64,000 bases of DNA from Lentzea albida (GTDB lineage Bacteria; Actinomycetota; Actinomycetes; Mycobacteriales; Pseudonocardiaceae): assembly GCF_900111005.1 (NCBI RefSeq), contig NZ_FOFV01000021.1, positions 102,106-166,105 of the forward strand, in the 5' to 3' direction. The notes under the pieces were generated by a model. The model ran no database searches. It was not told where the DNA came from and saw only the letters and a program-made list of their open reading frames with translations. Both the position numbers and the translations under genes were made by a program. Each line of letters begins with the position of its first letter. Positions within the stretch are counted from its first letter, which is position 1. Positions 1-8,813 of this stretch are shown here, piece after piece.

Positions 1-1
1 C

Positions 2-1243
2 TCACGCCAGGTGCCCGTCCGGCCGCACCAACCCCGCCTCCGTCTCCACGTGCCCACCACCCCGCAGCCGCGCGAACAGCGTGCCCCCGTCCGGCAGCCG
101 CTGCTCCGGCACCCGCCTACCTGTCGCATAGGCGACGTCCAGCCCCGACAACCGTTCGGCGAGCTCGCGGGACATGTCCGGCGCGGACGCGATCAGCCCG
201 CTCACCACCGCGCGCAGCGCCTGCCCCTCCGGCGAGTAGGCCGTCATCAGCGCGGTCTGGGCCCTGGTGTGCCGCAGCAGGTCGGCGCCGACCGGGTGGC
301 GTTCGGCGTGGTAGGTGTCGAGCAACGCGTCGTCGGCGCGGCCCGTCACGACGGCGGCGAGTTTCCAGCCGAGGTTGTGCGCGTCCTGGATGCCCACGTT
401 CATGCCGACACCGCCGGTCGGGAAGTGCATGTGCGCGGCGTCGCCCGCCAGGAGCACGGTGCCGGACCGGTACACCGCCGCCTGCCTGGTGGCGTTGCCG
501 AAGCGCGACAACCACCTCGGGTCGCGCATGCCGTAGTCGGTGCCCGCGATCGCCTGCACCGTCGTGCGCAGCTCGTCGAAGGTCAGCTCGCCAGGGCGGG
601 TGCTCCCGGGATCACCTCCCACGATCCGGTGCACGCCACCGGGCAGCGGCACGACCATCAGGCCGCCGCGGGGTCCGGCGACGTTCGCGAAGCCCCGCCC
701 GGGCGGGGAGTCCAGGACGACGTCGCCGAGCCAGCCCCAGGTGGTGGCGTCGGTGCCGGGGAAGTCGATGCCCGCGGCCTCCCGCACGGTGCTGCGCGTG
801 CCGTCGCAGCCGACCACGTAGCGCCCGGCCACGACCTCGCCGTCGGCCAGTTCGACGCCTGACGGAGCCATGCCGGTCACACGGCAGCCCCGCCTGATCA
901 CGGCGCCCAACTCCACGGCGCGGCGTTGCAGGAGTTCCTCGGTGCGGGCCTGCGGCAGGGCCAGCGTGAACGGGTACGGCGTGTCCAGCACGGAGAAGTC
1001 CATGCGGTCGGGCAGTCCCCCGAAGTGCCCGTTCGGGATCCGGAGGCCTTCCGCCAGGAACGGCTCCACGACACCCCGGCAGTCGAGGACCTCGATCGTG
1101 CGCGGGTGGATCGTCAGCGCCTTCGAGTTCTCGTCGCGCGCCGGCCGCGTCTCCAGGACCACGACCGAAGCACCTCCCAGTCGCAGCTCCCCTGCCAGCC
1201 ACAGCCCTGTCGGGCCCGCGCCCACGATGACGACGTCGAACAT
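2..1243 (-). CDS. FAD-dependent aromatic monooxygenase (PHBH-like, class A)
   Basis: Predicted 413-residue flavoprotein hydroxylase using NAD(P)H and O2 on an aromatic or polyketide/antibiotic-like substrate. Seen: an N-terminal dinucleotide-binding GAGPTG at residues 8-13, and a second FAD motif GDAAHMHFPTGGVGMN. The chosen ATG at 1243 has a good AAGGGGAG ribosome site; an upstream in-frame start would run through the operators. It is divergent from a TetR gene with twin palindromes between them, so it is the likely regulated target. The protein stops at RPDGHLA; relatives usually read RPDGH(V/L)AWR and continue, so the C-terminus may be cut short by a TGG-to-TGA change. The substrate is unknown. 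Confidence 0.85.
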   Translation of the reverse strand: MFDVVIVGAGPTGLWLAGELRLGGASVVVLETRPARDENSKALTIHPRTIEVLDCRGVVEPFLAEGLRIPNGHFGGLPDRMDFSVLDTPYPFTLALPQARTEELLQRRAVELGAVIRRGCRVTGMAPSGVELADGEVVAGRYVVGCDGTRSTVREAAGIDFPGTDATTWGWLGDVVLDSPPGRGFANVAGPRGGLMVVPLPGGVHRIVGGDPGSTRPGELTFDELRTTVQAIAGTDYGMRDPRWLSRFGNATRQAAVYRSGTVLLAGDAAHMHFPTGGVGMNVGIQDAHNLGWKLAAVVTGRADDALLDTYHAERHPVGADLLRHTRAQTALMTAYSPEGQALRAVVSGLIASAPDMSRELAERLSGLDVAYATGRRVPEQRLPDGGTLFARLRGGGHVETEAGLVRPDGHLA

Positions 1244-1256
1244 GACTCCACTCCCC

Positions 1257-1271
1257 TTGGTCACTGACCAA
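1257..1271. promoter_or_regulatory. TetR-type operator 1 (perfect palindrome)
   Basis: TTGGTCACTGACCAA is a perfect 7+1+7 palindrome just upstream of the monooxygenase start. Its core GGTCA-N-TGACC recurs 24 bases further right, as in two-operator tet-type control regions. Binding by the adjacent TetR protein is inferred. Confidence 0.7.
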
Positions 1272-1290
1272 TACGACTTCGTCGAGTAGA

Positions 1291-1307
1291 CTAGGTCAGT
1301 GACCAAG
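1291..1307. promoter_or_regulatory. TetR-type operator 2, overlapping the regulator's start codon
   Basis: CTAGGTCAGTGACCAAG has 8-base arms with one mismatch and shares the GGTCA-N-TGACC core with the site at 1257-1271. It covers the GTG start of the regulator gene, which suggests autorepression. Confidence 0.65.
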
Positions 1308-1868
1308 AGTCAAGCGGACGTGGTGCGGACCGCCCTGGAGATCCTCGACGAGCGCGGCGCCGAGGCCGTGTCGATGCGGGCCATCGCGGAGAGGCTCGGC
1401 GTGCGGATGAACACCGTGCTCTGGCACGTGAAGACGAAGGCGCGGCTCGAAGAGCTGATGGCCGACGCGATCGTGGCCGGCGTGTCCCTCGACGGCCTGC
1501 CGGAGCACTGGCGCGAGCGGGCGGCGGAGGTCGTCCGCCGCTACCGGCGGGCGTTGCTGGCCCACCGCGACGGCGCCGCGCTCGTGGCGGGCACCTACGC
1601 CGCCGAACCGGCCACTTTGGACACCGCCGAGGCGCTTGTCGCCTCACTGCTCGAAGGCGGGCTCTCCGCCAAGGACGCGGCGTGGACGTGTTGGGGCGTC
1701 ATCTACTTCGTTCTCGGCCTGGCGCAGGAGGAGCAGGCGCTGCCGAACGGGTCGTCCACGCTCGACGTGGGAGAACGGCCGGCACTGCGCCGCGCGCTGC
1801 CGTTCCTCGCCGAGGAGTCCTTCGACGAACGGTTCGAGTTCGGCGTCGCGAAGCTGCTCGGGAACTGA
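1299..1868 (+). CDS. TetR family regulator with TetR_C-type domain
   Basis: A 189-residue repressor. Residues about 5-50 form a helix-turn-helix (AVSMRAIAERLGVRMNTVLWHV), and the remainder resembles the ligand-binding domain of TetR/ActII-type regulators (HRDGAALVAGTYA). The GTG start lies inside operator 2, so the transcript may be nearly leaderless. It is divergent from the FAD monooxygenase at 2-1243, a TetX/RifMo-like arrangement in which the regulator senses the enzyme's substrate; that role is inferred from arrangement only. Confidence 0.85.
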   Translation: MTKSQADVVRTALEILDERGAEAVSMRAIAERLGVRMNTVLWHVKTKARLEELMADAIVAGVSLDGLPEHWRERAAEVVRRYRRALLAHRDGAALVAGTYAAEPATLDTAEALVASLLEGGLSAKDAAWTCWGVIYFVLGLAQEEQALPNGSSTLDVGERPALRRALPFLAEESFDERFEFGVAKLLGN

Positions 1869-1878
1869 GTCGGTCGGT

Positions 1879-3765
1879 TCACTCGATCGGGGCCTCGGTG
1901 ACGGCGTCGAGCGCCTGCTCGACCACCTCCGACAACGAGCGCATGAACGTCGCGCTCACGTGGTTGTCGTCGAAGTTGACCAGCAGGTCGCCCTTCACCG
2001 GCGGGCACTGGTCCTCGGTGCAGAGCTCGTCGCTGAAGTCGAGGAACGACACGTTGCCCGGCACGTCGAGGTGGGCGTAGGGAGGCACCGGCGAGAGCAG
2101 TTCGGACCGCGGTGCGCCGCACCGGGCCGCGGGGCCGTGCACCTGCACGCAGTCGAGCACCGAGAAGCTGTAGCGGGGGTTGTCCCGCACCGCCACGACC
2201 GGGATTCCCGCGTCGTCGAGCTGGCGCCAGCGCTCGACGAAGCCCGGCGGCGTCACCTCGGTCAGTCCTACCTGGACGTTGCGCGTGGCGAGGGTGAACA
2301 CGAAGTCGGGGCGCAGGTCGAGGATCTCGGTGGTGGCGTCCTCGTTCCACCGCACGCACGACTGGTCGCCGGGGTTCTTCTCCGACCGCGTGGAGTACGG
2401 GCAGGCGCCCTTGAGCATCGCGACCAGCTGCCAGTTCCGGCGTTGCGCGATCGGCTCCAGCGCGGCGATGTACTGCTGGACGTGCGAGTCGCCGACGAGG
2501 ACGACGCGTTTGGCCGGGGTGCCGCCGGCGGGGCCGTGGCAGATCTCCAGGTCCTGGTTGCGCGGTGACCTCTCGCAGTGCTGGCCGTCGATCGCCGCGA
2601 AGTCCGTGGCGGCGACCTGCGCGGCCACCTCGCGTGGGCCGGCCGGGTGCAGGAACGCGGTCGCCGCGAGCAGCGGGACGAGCAGCAGCGGGACGAGTGT
2701 GCGGGCCCTCCAGCGCGACTTGCGCACGGGTTCCTCGACGAGGTGGTGCGTGGCCGCCGCGAGCAGCAGCGACGCGCCGATGACGGCGAGTCCGCCGAGC
2801 ATGCCGACCTCGCCGCGACCCTTGATCACGAGCCACCCCACCAGCACCGGCCAGTGCCAGAGGTAGAGGGAGTAGCTCAGGTTCCCCAGGTACCGCAACG
2901 GTTCGGCGGACAGGAAGCGGTCCGCGCCGAACCGGCTGCCGGTGGCCCCGGCGACGATCACCGCGGCGGCGCACGCCGTCGGCCACAGCGCCAGGTAGCC
3001 GGGGAAGGCCGCGCCGACGTCCAGGACCAGTCCGCAGACCAGCAAGCCCAGCAGCCCGGCCCAGCCCAGCACCGTCCTCAGTGGACGCGACAGGTCGATC
3101 CGCGACACCACCAGCGCCAGGAGCCCACCGAAGGCGAACTCCCAGATCCGGGTCGCCGTGTGGAAGTAGGCCAGCGGCTGGTCGAGGGCCGTGAGCCACA
3201 CGGAGAAACCGAGCGACACAGCGAAAACCGCGAGCAGAACGCGTGAAAGCGAGCCCCGCAGCAGCGTGACCACCAGCACGAGCAAGGGCCACAGCAGGTA
3301 GAACTGCCCCTGGATCGACAGCGACCAGAAGTGCTGGACCACGCTCGCGTGCTCGTGCTGCGCGTAGTAGTCCGTCGAATCCGACGCCAGCTGCCAGTTC
3401 TCGACGAACAACGCGGAGGCGATCACCTCGCGCACGGTCTGCGACCAGCGGTTCTCCGGCAGCAGCAGCGCACCGGCCACGAGTGTCGTGCCGAGCACGA
3501 CGACCGCCGCGGGCAACAGCCTCCTGGCCGTCCTGCTCCACGTCGCGCGCAGGTCGATCCGCCCGCGTCCGGCGGCGCGCACGAGCTGACCCGTCACCAG
3601 GAAACCGGAGATGAGGAAGAAGACGTCGACACCGCCGGAGACGCGGCCCAGCCACACGTGGTAGACGACCACGAGCAGTGCGGCCACCGCACGCAGGCCC
3701 TGCAGTTCCGCGCGATAGGTCCGGCCCGGCGCCCGCTCCGCCGCTCTGTGATCACTGCCCAGCAC
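1879..3765 (-). CDS. Acyltransferase-3 membrane protein with C-terminal SGNH domain (OafA/YrhL type)
   Basis: A 628-residue membrane O-acyltransferase. The N-terminal half opens with YRAELQGLRAVAALLVVVYH, the conserved start of acyltransferase-3 proteins with the key R..H region, and contains about ten hydrophobic segments. The C-terminal half (from about residue 400) is extracytoplasmic and has the SGNH signature VLVGDSHVQQY with a late DDNHVS block giving the Asp/His pair. Such fusions acylate cell-wall polymers, glycolipids or exported sugars; the acceptor cannot be read here. It converges with the TetR gene at 1299-1868, 10 bases apart. GTG start, with no strong ribosome site. Confidence 0.85.
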   Translation of the reverse strand: MLGSDHRAAERAPGRTYRAELQGLRAVAALLVVVYHVWLGRVSGGVDVFFLISGFLVTGQLVRAAGRGRIDLRATWSRTARRLLPAAVVVLGTTLVAGALLLPENRWSQTVREVIASALFVENWQLASDSTDYYAQHEHASVVQHFWSLSIQGQFYLLWPLLVLVVTLLRGSLSRVLLAVFAVSLGFSVWLTALDQPLAYFHTATRIWEFAFGGLLALVVSRIDLSRPLRTVLGWAGLLGLLVCGLVLDVGAAFPGYLALWPTACAAAVIVAGATGSRFGADRFLSAEPLRYLGNLSYSLYLWHWPVLVGWLVIKGRGEVGMLGGLAVIGASLLLAAATHHLVEEPVRKSRWRARTLVPLLLVPLLAATAFLHPAGPREVAAQVAATDFAAIDGQHCERSPRNQDLEICHGPAGGTPAKRVVLVGDSHVQQYIAALEPIAQRRNWQLVAMLKGACPYSTRSEKNPGDQSCVRWNEDATTEILDLRPDFVFTLATRNVQVGLTEVTPPGFVERWRQLDDAGIPVVAVRDNPRYSFSVLDCVQVHGPAARCGAPRSELLSPVPPYAHLDVPGNVSFLDFSDELCTEDQCPPVKGDLLVNFDDNHVSATFMRSLSEVVEQALDAVTEAPIE

Positions 3766-3937
3766 GCCTGCGAGGCTGGCGTGTCACGGCCGCGCGGTAA
3801 ATCCGTGGCAACACCCAAATCCGCCCCGCGCCACCCCTGCCCACGGCGGGAGGTTGAGTGCCCGGACGGATCGTCCGCACAGCGTGCGACGGGCATCGTG
3901 GACGGCACAACCCCTCCGACCGCCGCTGGGAGGCGCC

Positions 3938-4102
3938 ATGGTCCACACCGGCCACACCACCCGCACTCGACGGCAGCTGCCCTGGGTCCTGCTCGGGGTC
4001 GCACTGGCCCTGCTGATCGCTGGAATCGCCACGCCGCACGCACTTCTGATCGCCGCCGGGCTCATCCTGGCCGGTCTGATCGGCCTGCACCGCAAGCCCT
4101 GA
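3938..4102 (+). CDS. Small membrane protein, unknown function
   Basis: A 54-residue ORF with a GGGAGG ribosome site a few bases before its ATG. After a basic N-terminus (TRTRRQ) it has one or two hydrophobic segments (WVLLGVALALLIAGIA and LLIAAGLILAGLIGL) and ends in HRKP. No family recognised. It stands alone 102 bases upstream of the CBS gene. Codon use looks normal for the window, so it is probably real. Confidence 0.5.
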   Translation: MVHTGHTTRTRRQLPWVLLGVALALLIAGIATPHALLIAAGLILAGLIGLHRKP

Positions 4103-4204
4103 CTACATGTCCACGAAGTCCGAAATGGGTGTTGCACCCGATAGTTCCGGACGGCCGTCCCGCCCAGACTGGGAACCACGACCTGGCTGGAGACGGGAGG
4201 CGAC

Positions 4205-4711
4205 ATGTCCACAGCGGGACGACTGGCCGGACGCACCGAACGGGCTGATGCCATGCAGGCACGCGACATCGCCATCAACGTCCCGACCGTGACGGTCGAC
4301 GACCCGATCACCAAGGCGGTGCGGGTGATGGCGGTCAACAGGCTGCCGGGGCTCATCGTGGTCGACGACCGCGCCCGGCCGTGGACGGTGCTGCCCGGCA
4401 CCCAGGTGCTGCGGCTCGCGGTTCCCCAGTCCTACCAGGAGGACCCGGCGCTCGCCCGCGTCCTGGACGAGGGTTCCGCCGACCTGTTCTGGGTGGAGCT
4501 GAGCGACCGCACCGTCGGCGACGTGGCGCCGCACCAGCGCGCCAAACCCGCGACCGTCCGCGCCGACGCGACCCTGCTGGAGGTCGCGGCGCTGATGGCA
4601 CGCCAGCACAGCCCGCTCGTCGCCGTCGTCGACGAGGCGGGAGTGCTCGTCGGGGCGATCACCCTCGACCGCCTCATCACCTCGCTCGCCGTCTACACCG
4701 GCGAGGACTGA
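4205..4711 (+). CDS. Tandem CBS-domain protein
   Basis: A 168-residue protein with two CBS motifs: residues 18-60 (MQARDIAINVPTVTVDDPIT...RLPGLIVVDD) and about 95-165 (VGDVAPHQRAKPATVRADATLLEVAALM...PLVAVVDE..LVGAITLDRLI). CBS pairs bind adenine nucleotides or S-adenosyl compounds and gate partner proteins. The next gene is an ArsB/NhaD-type permease 81 bases downstream, which makes it a candidate regulator of that transporter; a strong hairpin lies between them. Ribosome site GGGAGG before the ATG. Confidence 0.8.
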   Translation: MSTAGRLAGRTERADAMQARDIAINVPTVTVDDPITKAVRVMAVNRLPGLIVVDDRARPWTVLPGTQVLRLAVPQSYQEDPALARVLDEGSADLFWVELSDRTVGDVAPHQRAKPATVRADATLLEVAALMARQHSPLVAVVDEAGVLVGAITLDRLITSLAVYTGED

Positions 4712-4734
4712 GTTCACCGGACCATCTGTCCCCC

Positions 4735-4771
4735 GTCACCGCCGGCGTGCTGAACTCGCGCCGGCGGTGAC
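4735..4771 (+). terminator. Strong stem-loop between the CBS and permease genes
   Basis: Perfect 13-bp inverted repeat (4735-4747 GTCACCGCCGGCG; 4759-4771 CGCCGGCGGTGAC) with an 11-base loop. There is no T-tract, so it may be an actinobacterial I-shaped terminator, an mRNA-stability element, or an attenuator ahead of the permease at 4793. Confidence 0.6.
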
Positions 4772-4792
4772 AGCCATCGGGTTGGGAGATCC

Positions 4793-6076
4793 GTGAGCGC
4801 CGCACTCGCCCTGACGATCTTCCTCGTCGCGTTCTTCTTCATCGCCACCGAGAAGGCGAACAAGGTCAAGGTCGTCCTCGTCGCCGCCGGGCTGATGGCC
4901 GTGTTCGGGCTGGTCCCGGGCTCGGAGGTGTTCTTCTCCGAACACGCGGGCATCGACTGGAACGTCATCTTCCTGCTGTTCGGCATGATGATCATCGTCG
5001 GCATCGTCAAGCAGACCGGCGTGTTCGACTACCTGGCCATCTGGGCCGCCAAGAAGGCCCGCGGCCGCCCGTACCGGTTGATGGTCATGCTGATGATCAT
5101 CACCGCGATCGCGTCGCCGTTCCTGGACAACGTCACCACGATCATGCTGGTCGCGCCGGTCACCATCGTGGTCTGCAACCGCCTGAAGATCGCCGCCCAG
5201 CCGTACCTGATCGCGGAGGTGCTGGCGTCCAACATCGGTGGCGCCGCGACGTTGATCGGTGATCCGCCGAACATCATCATCGGCAGCCGGGCCGGGCTGA
5301 CGTTCATGGACTTCCTGGTGCACATGGCGCCGATCGTCGCCGTCGTGTTCGTGGTGTTCGTGCTGCTCACGAAAGTCCTGTTCCGCAGGTCGTTCCAGTA
5401 CAACGCCGAGAACGTCGAAGCCGTGATGGCGTTGCAGGAACGGCGGGCGATCACCGATCCGGCGATGCTGCGCCGGTGCCTGATCGTGTTCACCGGCGTG
5501 GTGATCGGGTTCGGCCTGCACGCGGTGGTGCACGTCGATCCCGCGATCGTCGCCCTCGTCGGCGCGGGCGTGATGCTGCTCGTGACGCGGGCGGACGTGA
5601 ACGACGTGCTCGCCGAGGTCGAGTGGCCGACGCTGACGTTCTTCATGGGCCTGTTCGTGATGGTCGCCGGTCTCGTCCACACAGGAGTGATCGAGACCGT
5701 GGGCACGTGGGCGGTCTCGGCGTTCGGCGACAACTACTTCGCCGCCGCCACCGCGTTGCTCTTCGGTTCGAGCGTGCTCGGAGCGTTCTTCGACAACATC
5801 CCGTACGTCGCCACGATGACCCCGGTGGTCGAGGGCATGGTCGCGGAGATCCCCGACGCCGCGACGGGTCAGTCGCTGTGGTGGGCGTTCGCCCTCGGCG
5901 CGGACTTCGGCGGCAACGGCACGGCGGTCGCCGCGAGCGCCAACGTCGTCGCGCTCGGCATCGCCGCCCGCGCCGGGCACCGGATCAGCTTCTGGCAGTT
6001 CACCCGGTACGGCATCGTCGTGACGCTGGTCAGCACCGCGATGGCGTGGGTCTACGTCTGGCTGCGGTACTTCTGA
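4793..6076 (+). CDS. ArsB/NhaD-type ion or carboxylate permease (IT superfamily)
   Basis: A 427-residue integral membrane protein with about 11 hydrophobic segments. Conserved blocks of the ArsB/NhaD/CitM superfamily are visible: FLLFGMMIIVGIVKQTG, ASPFLDNVTTIMLVAPVT, NIGGAATLIGDPPNIIIG and, in the second half, GAFFDNIPYVATMTP and GADFGGNGTAVAASANVV. The paired (L/F)DN and G(D)PPN/GGNGT helices form the transport site in this family. The substrate could be Na+/H+, arsenite or an organic anion; no arsenic genes are nearby. GTG start. The 3' end overlaps the convergent MFS gene by 25 bases. Confidence 0.8.
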   Translation: MSAALALTIFLVAFFFIATEKANKVKVVLVAAGLMAVFGLVPGSEVFFSEHAGIDWNVIFLLFGMMIIVGIVKQTGVFDYLAIWAAKKARGRPYRLMVMLMIITAIASPFLDNVTTIMLVAPVTIVVCNRLKIAAQPYLIAEVLASNIGGAATLIGDPPNIIIGSRAGLTFMDFLVHMAPIVAVVFVVFVLLTKVLFRRSFQYNAENVEAVMALQERRAITDPAMLRRCLIVFTGVVIGFGLHAVVHVDPAIVALVGAGVMLLVTRADVNDVLAEVEWPTLTFFMGLFVMVAGLVHTGVIETVGTWAVSAFGDNYFAAATALLFGSSVLGAFFDNIPYVATMTPVVEGMVAEIPDAATGQSLWWAFALGADFGGNGTAVAASANVVALGIAARAGHRISFWQFTRYGIVVTLVSTAMAWVYVWLRYF

Positions 6077-7278
6077 CGCCGCAGCACGGGGGACACCCAG
6101 GCCGTCGTGACTCCCGCGAACAGCACCGCGAGCCCGCCGGCGAGTCCCGCCCGCGGATCACCGGCGGCGACCGACAGGACACCGGCCAGCCCCGCCCCCA
6201 GGGGCTGGCCGAGACCCCATGCGACCATCCGCGCCGTGGTGTTGACCCGCGACTGCAACTCCTCCGGGCAGACCTGCTGCCGGTAGGTGATCCCGTTGAT
6301 CACGACGAGGGCGCCGGTGACGCCCCACAGCGTGGCCGTGACGCACAGGACGGTCCAGTGCCCGCTGACGAGCACCAGGCAGCCGCAGAGCAGGGACAGC
6401 GGCAGCGTCGCGAGCGACACCTTCGCGTTGCCCCAGCGCCGGGTCACCTTCGGGAACAACCGCGAGGCGACGACCGCGCCCACGCCCCAGCAGCTGAACA
6501 GCACGGCGAGCCGCGGATCGCCCTTCGGCGCCACCCCGAGCACCTTGTCGGCGAACGGCACGAGCACCGCCATCCACGCGCCGCTCGCCACCGAGTGCGT
6601 GGCGCCGACGAGGGTGAGGACCCGGATGACCGGCTCGCGCCAGAGGAACCGCAGCCCCTCCTTCACGTCCTCGGTGAGCTCACCCGCCCCGCGCACCGGC
6701 CGCGGAGTGCTCAGCACGCTGGTGATGGCGCGCAACAACAACGCGGACCCGACCGCCGTCAACGCGTTCACCGCCAGCAGTGCCGCCGGCGCGACGACCG
6801 CCACGAGCAGACCCGTCAGGCCGGGCACGACGAGTTCCACGACGGTCGTGCGCCCGTACAGGGTCGAGTAGGCGGCGGGCAGCTTCTCCTTGCCCACCAA
6901 CGTGGGCAGCGCGCCGAAGTTCGCGGCGTCGAAGAACACGAACGCGGTCTGCGTCGCGAACGCCACCACCACGACGTGCGGCGCCGTCAGTCCGCCGAGC
7001 AACCAGGCCACCGGCACGCTGAACAACACCACGGCGACGGTGACGTCCATCGCGACCATCATCAGCCGGCGGTCCAGCCGATCCGCGAGAGCACCGGCAA
7101 GCAGCCCGAACACGAGGTACGGCAACGCTTCCGCGGCCGTGACGGCCGACGTCCAGCCCACCGAGCCCGTCAGCTGGTAGACGAGGACGGGCAGCGCCAC
7201 CGCCGACACCACGGCACCTGTCACCGACAGCACCCGTGCGTTGAGGTACCGGCGGAAGTCGTGTTCGGTTCCTGTCAC
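6052..7278 (-). CDS. MFS efflux transporter
   Basis: A 408-residue major facilitator with about 12 membrane segments and the family motif GALADRLDRRLMM between helices 2 and 3, as in enterobactin-exporter/macrolide-efflux-like MFS proteins. The GTG start (ribosome site GGGAGGG) overlaps the stop of the upstream WYL regulator as GTGA, so the two are translationally coupled. Efflux of a small molecule sensed by the regulator is inferred. The 3' end overlaps the permease gene at 4793-6076. Confidence 0.8.
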   Translation of the reverse strand: MTGTEHDFRRYLNARVLSVTGAVVSAVALPVLVYQLTGSVGWTSAVTAAEALPYLVFGLLAGALADRLDRRLMMVAMDVTVAVVLFSVPVAWLLGGLTAPHVVVVAFATQTAFVFFDAANFGALPTLVGKEKLPAAYSTLYGRTTVVELVVPGLTGLLVAVVAPAALLAVNALTAVGSALLLRAITSVLSTPRPVRGAGELTEDVKEGLRFLWREPVIRVLTLVGATHSVASGAWMAVLVPFADKVLGVAPKGDPRLAVLFSCWGVGAVVASRLFPKVTRRWGNAKVSLATLPLSLLCGCLVLVSGHWTVLCVTATLWGVTGALVVINGITYRQQVCPEELQSRVNTTARMVAWGLGQPLGAGLAGVLSVAAGDPRAGLAGGLAVLFAGVTTAWVSPVLRRQKYRSQT

Positions 7279-8249
7279 TGCGATCCCTCCCCGTACCGGC
7301 CGGCCACCGCCACCGCCCGGTCCCGCACCCTGTCGCGCAACCACTGCGGCTCCAGCGCTTCCGCCCCCGTCGACAGCTGCCACAACGCCCACTCCGCGTG
7401 CCGGGCGTCCTGGAACGTGACCTCCATCCGCAGCCGGTCGCCGTCGGGTCCCTCCACGAGCACGGCCAACGCGGTCCTCACCAGTTCCTCGCGCCGTGCC
7501 GGATCCACCCGCAACACCACCGCCACCTGGTCACCGCCGGTCCGGAACCGCGTGCTGCGTTCCTGCCAGAGCCGGTCGAGGTCGACCCGGTCCGGACGCT
7601 CCGCCGGTTCGTCCAGTTCCTCGGCGGCCAGGACCCGCGACAGCCGGTAGGTCCGGTCCTCCCCCGCCCTGCGCGCCAGCAGGTACCCCTGCCCCCGCGC
7701 GGTGACCAGGCCGATCGGGTCGACCGTGCGCCACCGCGCCGCGCTGCCCGAGGCCTCGTAGCGGATGCGCAGCCGACGTCCCGCGAACACCGCGCGCCGC
7801 ACCTGCGCCACGACCGCGTCCGGCAGTTCCTCCTCGGCGGAACGGCGGGCGAGCAGATCGATCTCCGGGTCGACGAGCAGGCGCTCCGCCGCACCGGCCG
7901 CGGTCTGCCGGTAGCCCTCGGGCAGCGCGTCGACCACCTTCAGCATCGCCGAGGCGAGCGCCGAACCGAGACCGAACACCTGCGCCCCGCGGCGCGAGCC
8001 GGCGACCAGCAGGGCGAGCGCCTCGTCGTGGTTCAGGCCGGTCAGCTCGGTCCGGAAACCGGGCAGCAGCGCGAAACCGCCGTGCCGGCCGCGTTCGGCG
8101 TAGACCGGGACCCCGGCCGCGGACAACGCCTCGACGTCGCGCAGCACCGTCCGGGTGGACACCTCGAGCTCGCGGGCGAGCGAGGTGGCGGACAGCCGCC
8201 CGTGCCGCCGCAGCAACAGGACCAGCGAGACCAACCGGTCGGCACGCAT
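7275..8249 (-). CDS. WYL-domain transcriptional regulator (YafY type)
   Basis: A 324-residue regulator: residues 1-60 are an HTH_11/DeoR-like winged helix (RLVSLVLLLRRHGRLSATSLARELEVSTRTVLRDVEALSAAG), residues about 135-210 the WYL region (GRRLRIRYEASG...RTVDPIGLVTARGQGYLLAR), and the tail a WCX-like domain. WYL proteins bind ligands or nucleic-acid-like molecules. It is coupled to the MFS gene downstream and divergent from a RidA gene; a long palindrome sits in the gap. Confidence 0.85.
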   Translation of the reverse strand: MRADRLVSLVLLLRRHGRLSATSLARELEVSTRTVLRDVEALSAAGVPVYAERGRHGGFALLPGFRTELTGLNHDEALALLVAGSRRGAQVFGLGSALASAMLKVVDALPEGYRQTAAGAAERLLVDPEIDLLARRSAEEELPDAVVAQVRRAVFAGRRLRIRYEASGSAARWRTVDPIGLVTARGQGYLLARRAGEDRTYRLSRVLAAEELDEPAERPDRVDLDRLWQERSTRFRTGGDQVAVVLRVDPARREELVRTALAVLVEGPDGDRLRMEVTFQDARHAEWALWQLSTGAEALEPQWLRDRVRDRAVAVAGRYGEGSQ

Positions 8250-8264
8250 GCGGAAACCCTACGG

Positions 8265-8293
8265 GAATACACGACAGAGGATGTCGCGTATTC
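8265..8293. promoter_or_regulatory. Palindromic operator between the WYL and RidA genes
   Basis: Arms 8265-8276 (GAATACACGACA) and 8282-8293 (TGTCGCGTATTC) match in 11 of 12 positions around a 5-base spacer. It lies 15 bases from the WYL start and 43 bases from the RidA start, suiting a shared operator. The binding protein is inferred to be the WYL regulator. Confidence 0.6.
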
Positions 8294-8335
8294 GTTGGCA
8301 GGCTCACCAGCGACAACCTCGAGATTGGAGCTGCA

Positions 8336-8737
8336 GTGGCACTGGAACGAACGCCCGTCAACCCGTGGGCGTGGTCGGCAGAGCTGGGCTACCACCAGGG
8401 CGAGGTCGTGACCGGGCAGACCCGGACGCTGTACCTCGCCGGGCAGACCTCGACGAACGCCGACGGCAAGCCCGAGCACCCCGGCGACATGGCGGCGCAG
8501 GTCGCGCTGAGCCTCGACAACCTGGAGGCCGTGCTGGCGAAGGCCGGGATGACGCTGGCGAACCTCGTGCGGCTCAACGTCTACACCACTGACGTCGACC
8601 TGCTCTTCCAGCACTACGGCGTGCTGGCGGCACGGCTGGGCGCCGCGCGGGTCGCCCCGCCGACGACGATGCTCGGGGTCGACAGGCTGGCGCTCGCGGA
8701 CCTGTTGGTGGAGTTGGAAGGGACGGCCGTGGCATGA
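8336..8737 (+). CDS. RidA family protein (enamine/imine deaminase or related)
   Basis: A 133-residue YjgF/YER057c/UK114-type protein. Seen: the LYLAGQTSTNADGKPEHPGDMAAQV core, LANLVRLNVYTTDVD, and the C-terminal region (APPTTMLGVDRLALADLLVELE). The canonical RidA arginine in the (C/T)R...P signature is not evident: the block reads RVAPPTTMLGV, so it may be a Rid subfamily without 2-aminoacrylate deaminase activity. GTG start. Divergent from the WYL regulator, suggesting coordinated control with the efflux pump. Confidence 0.8.
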   Translation: MALERTPVNPWAWSAELGYHQGEVVTGQTRTLYLAGQTSTNADGKPEHPGDMAAQVALSLDNLEAVLAKAGMTLANLVRLNVYTTDVDLLFQHYGVLAARLGAARVAPPTTMLGVDRLALADLLVELEGTAVA

Positions 8738-8813
8738 CGACCGCGGGGGCCGGGACCGCCCTCCGCCGGGGTCCCGGTCACCTCGCACGACCGCGAAGAG
8801 ATCTGCAGGCGGA

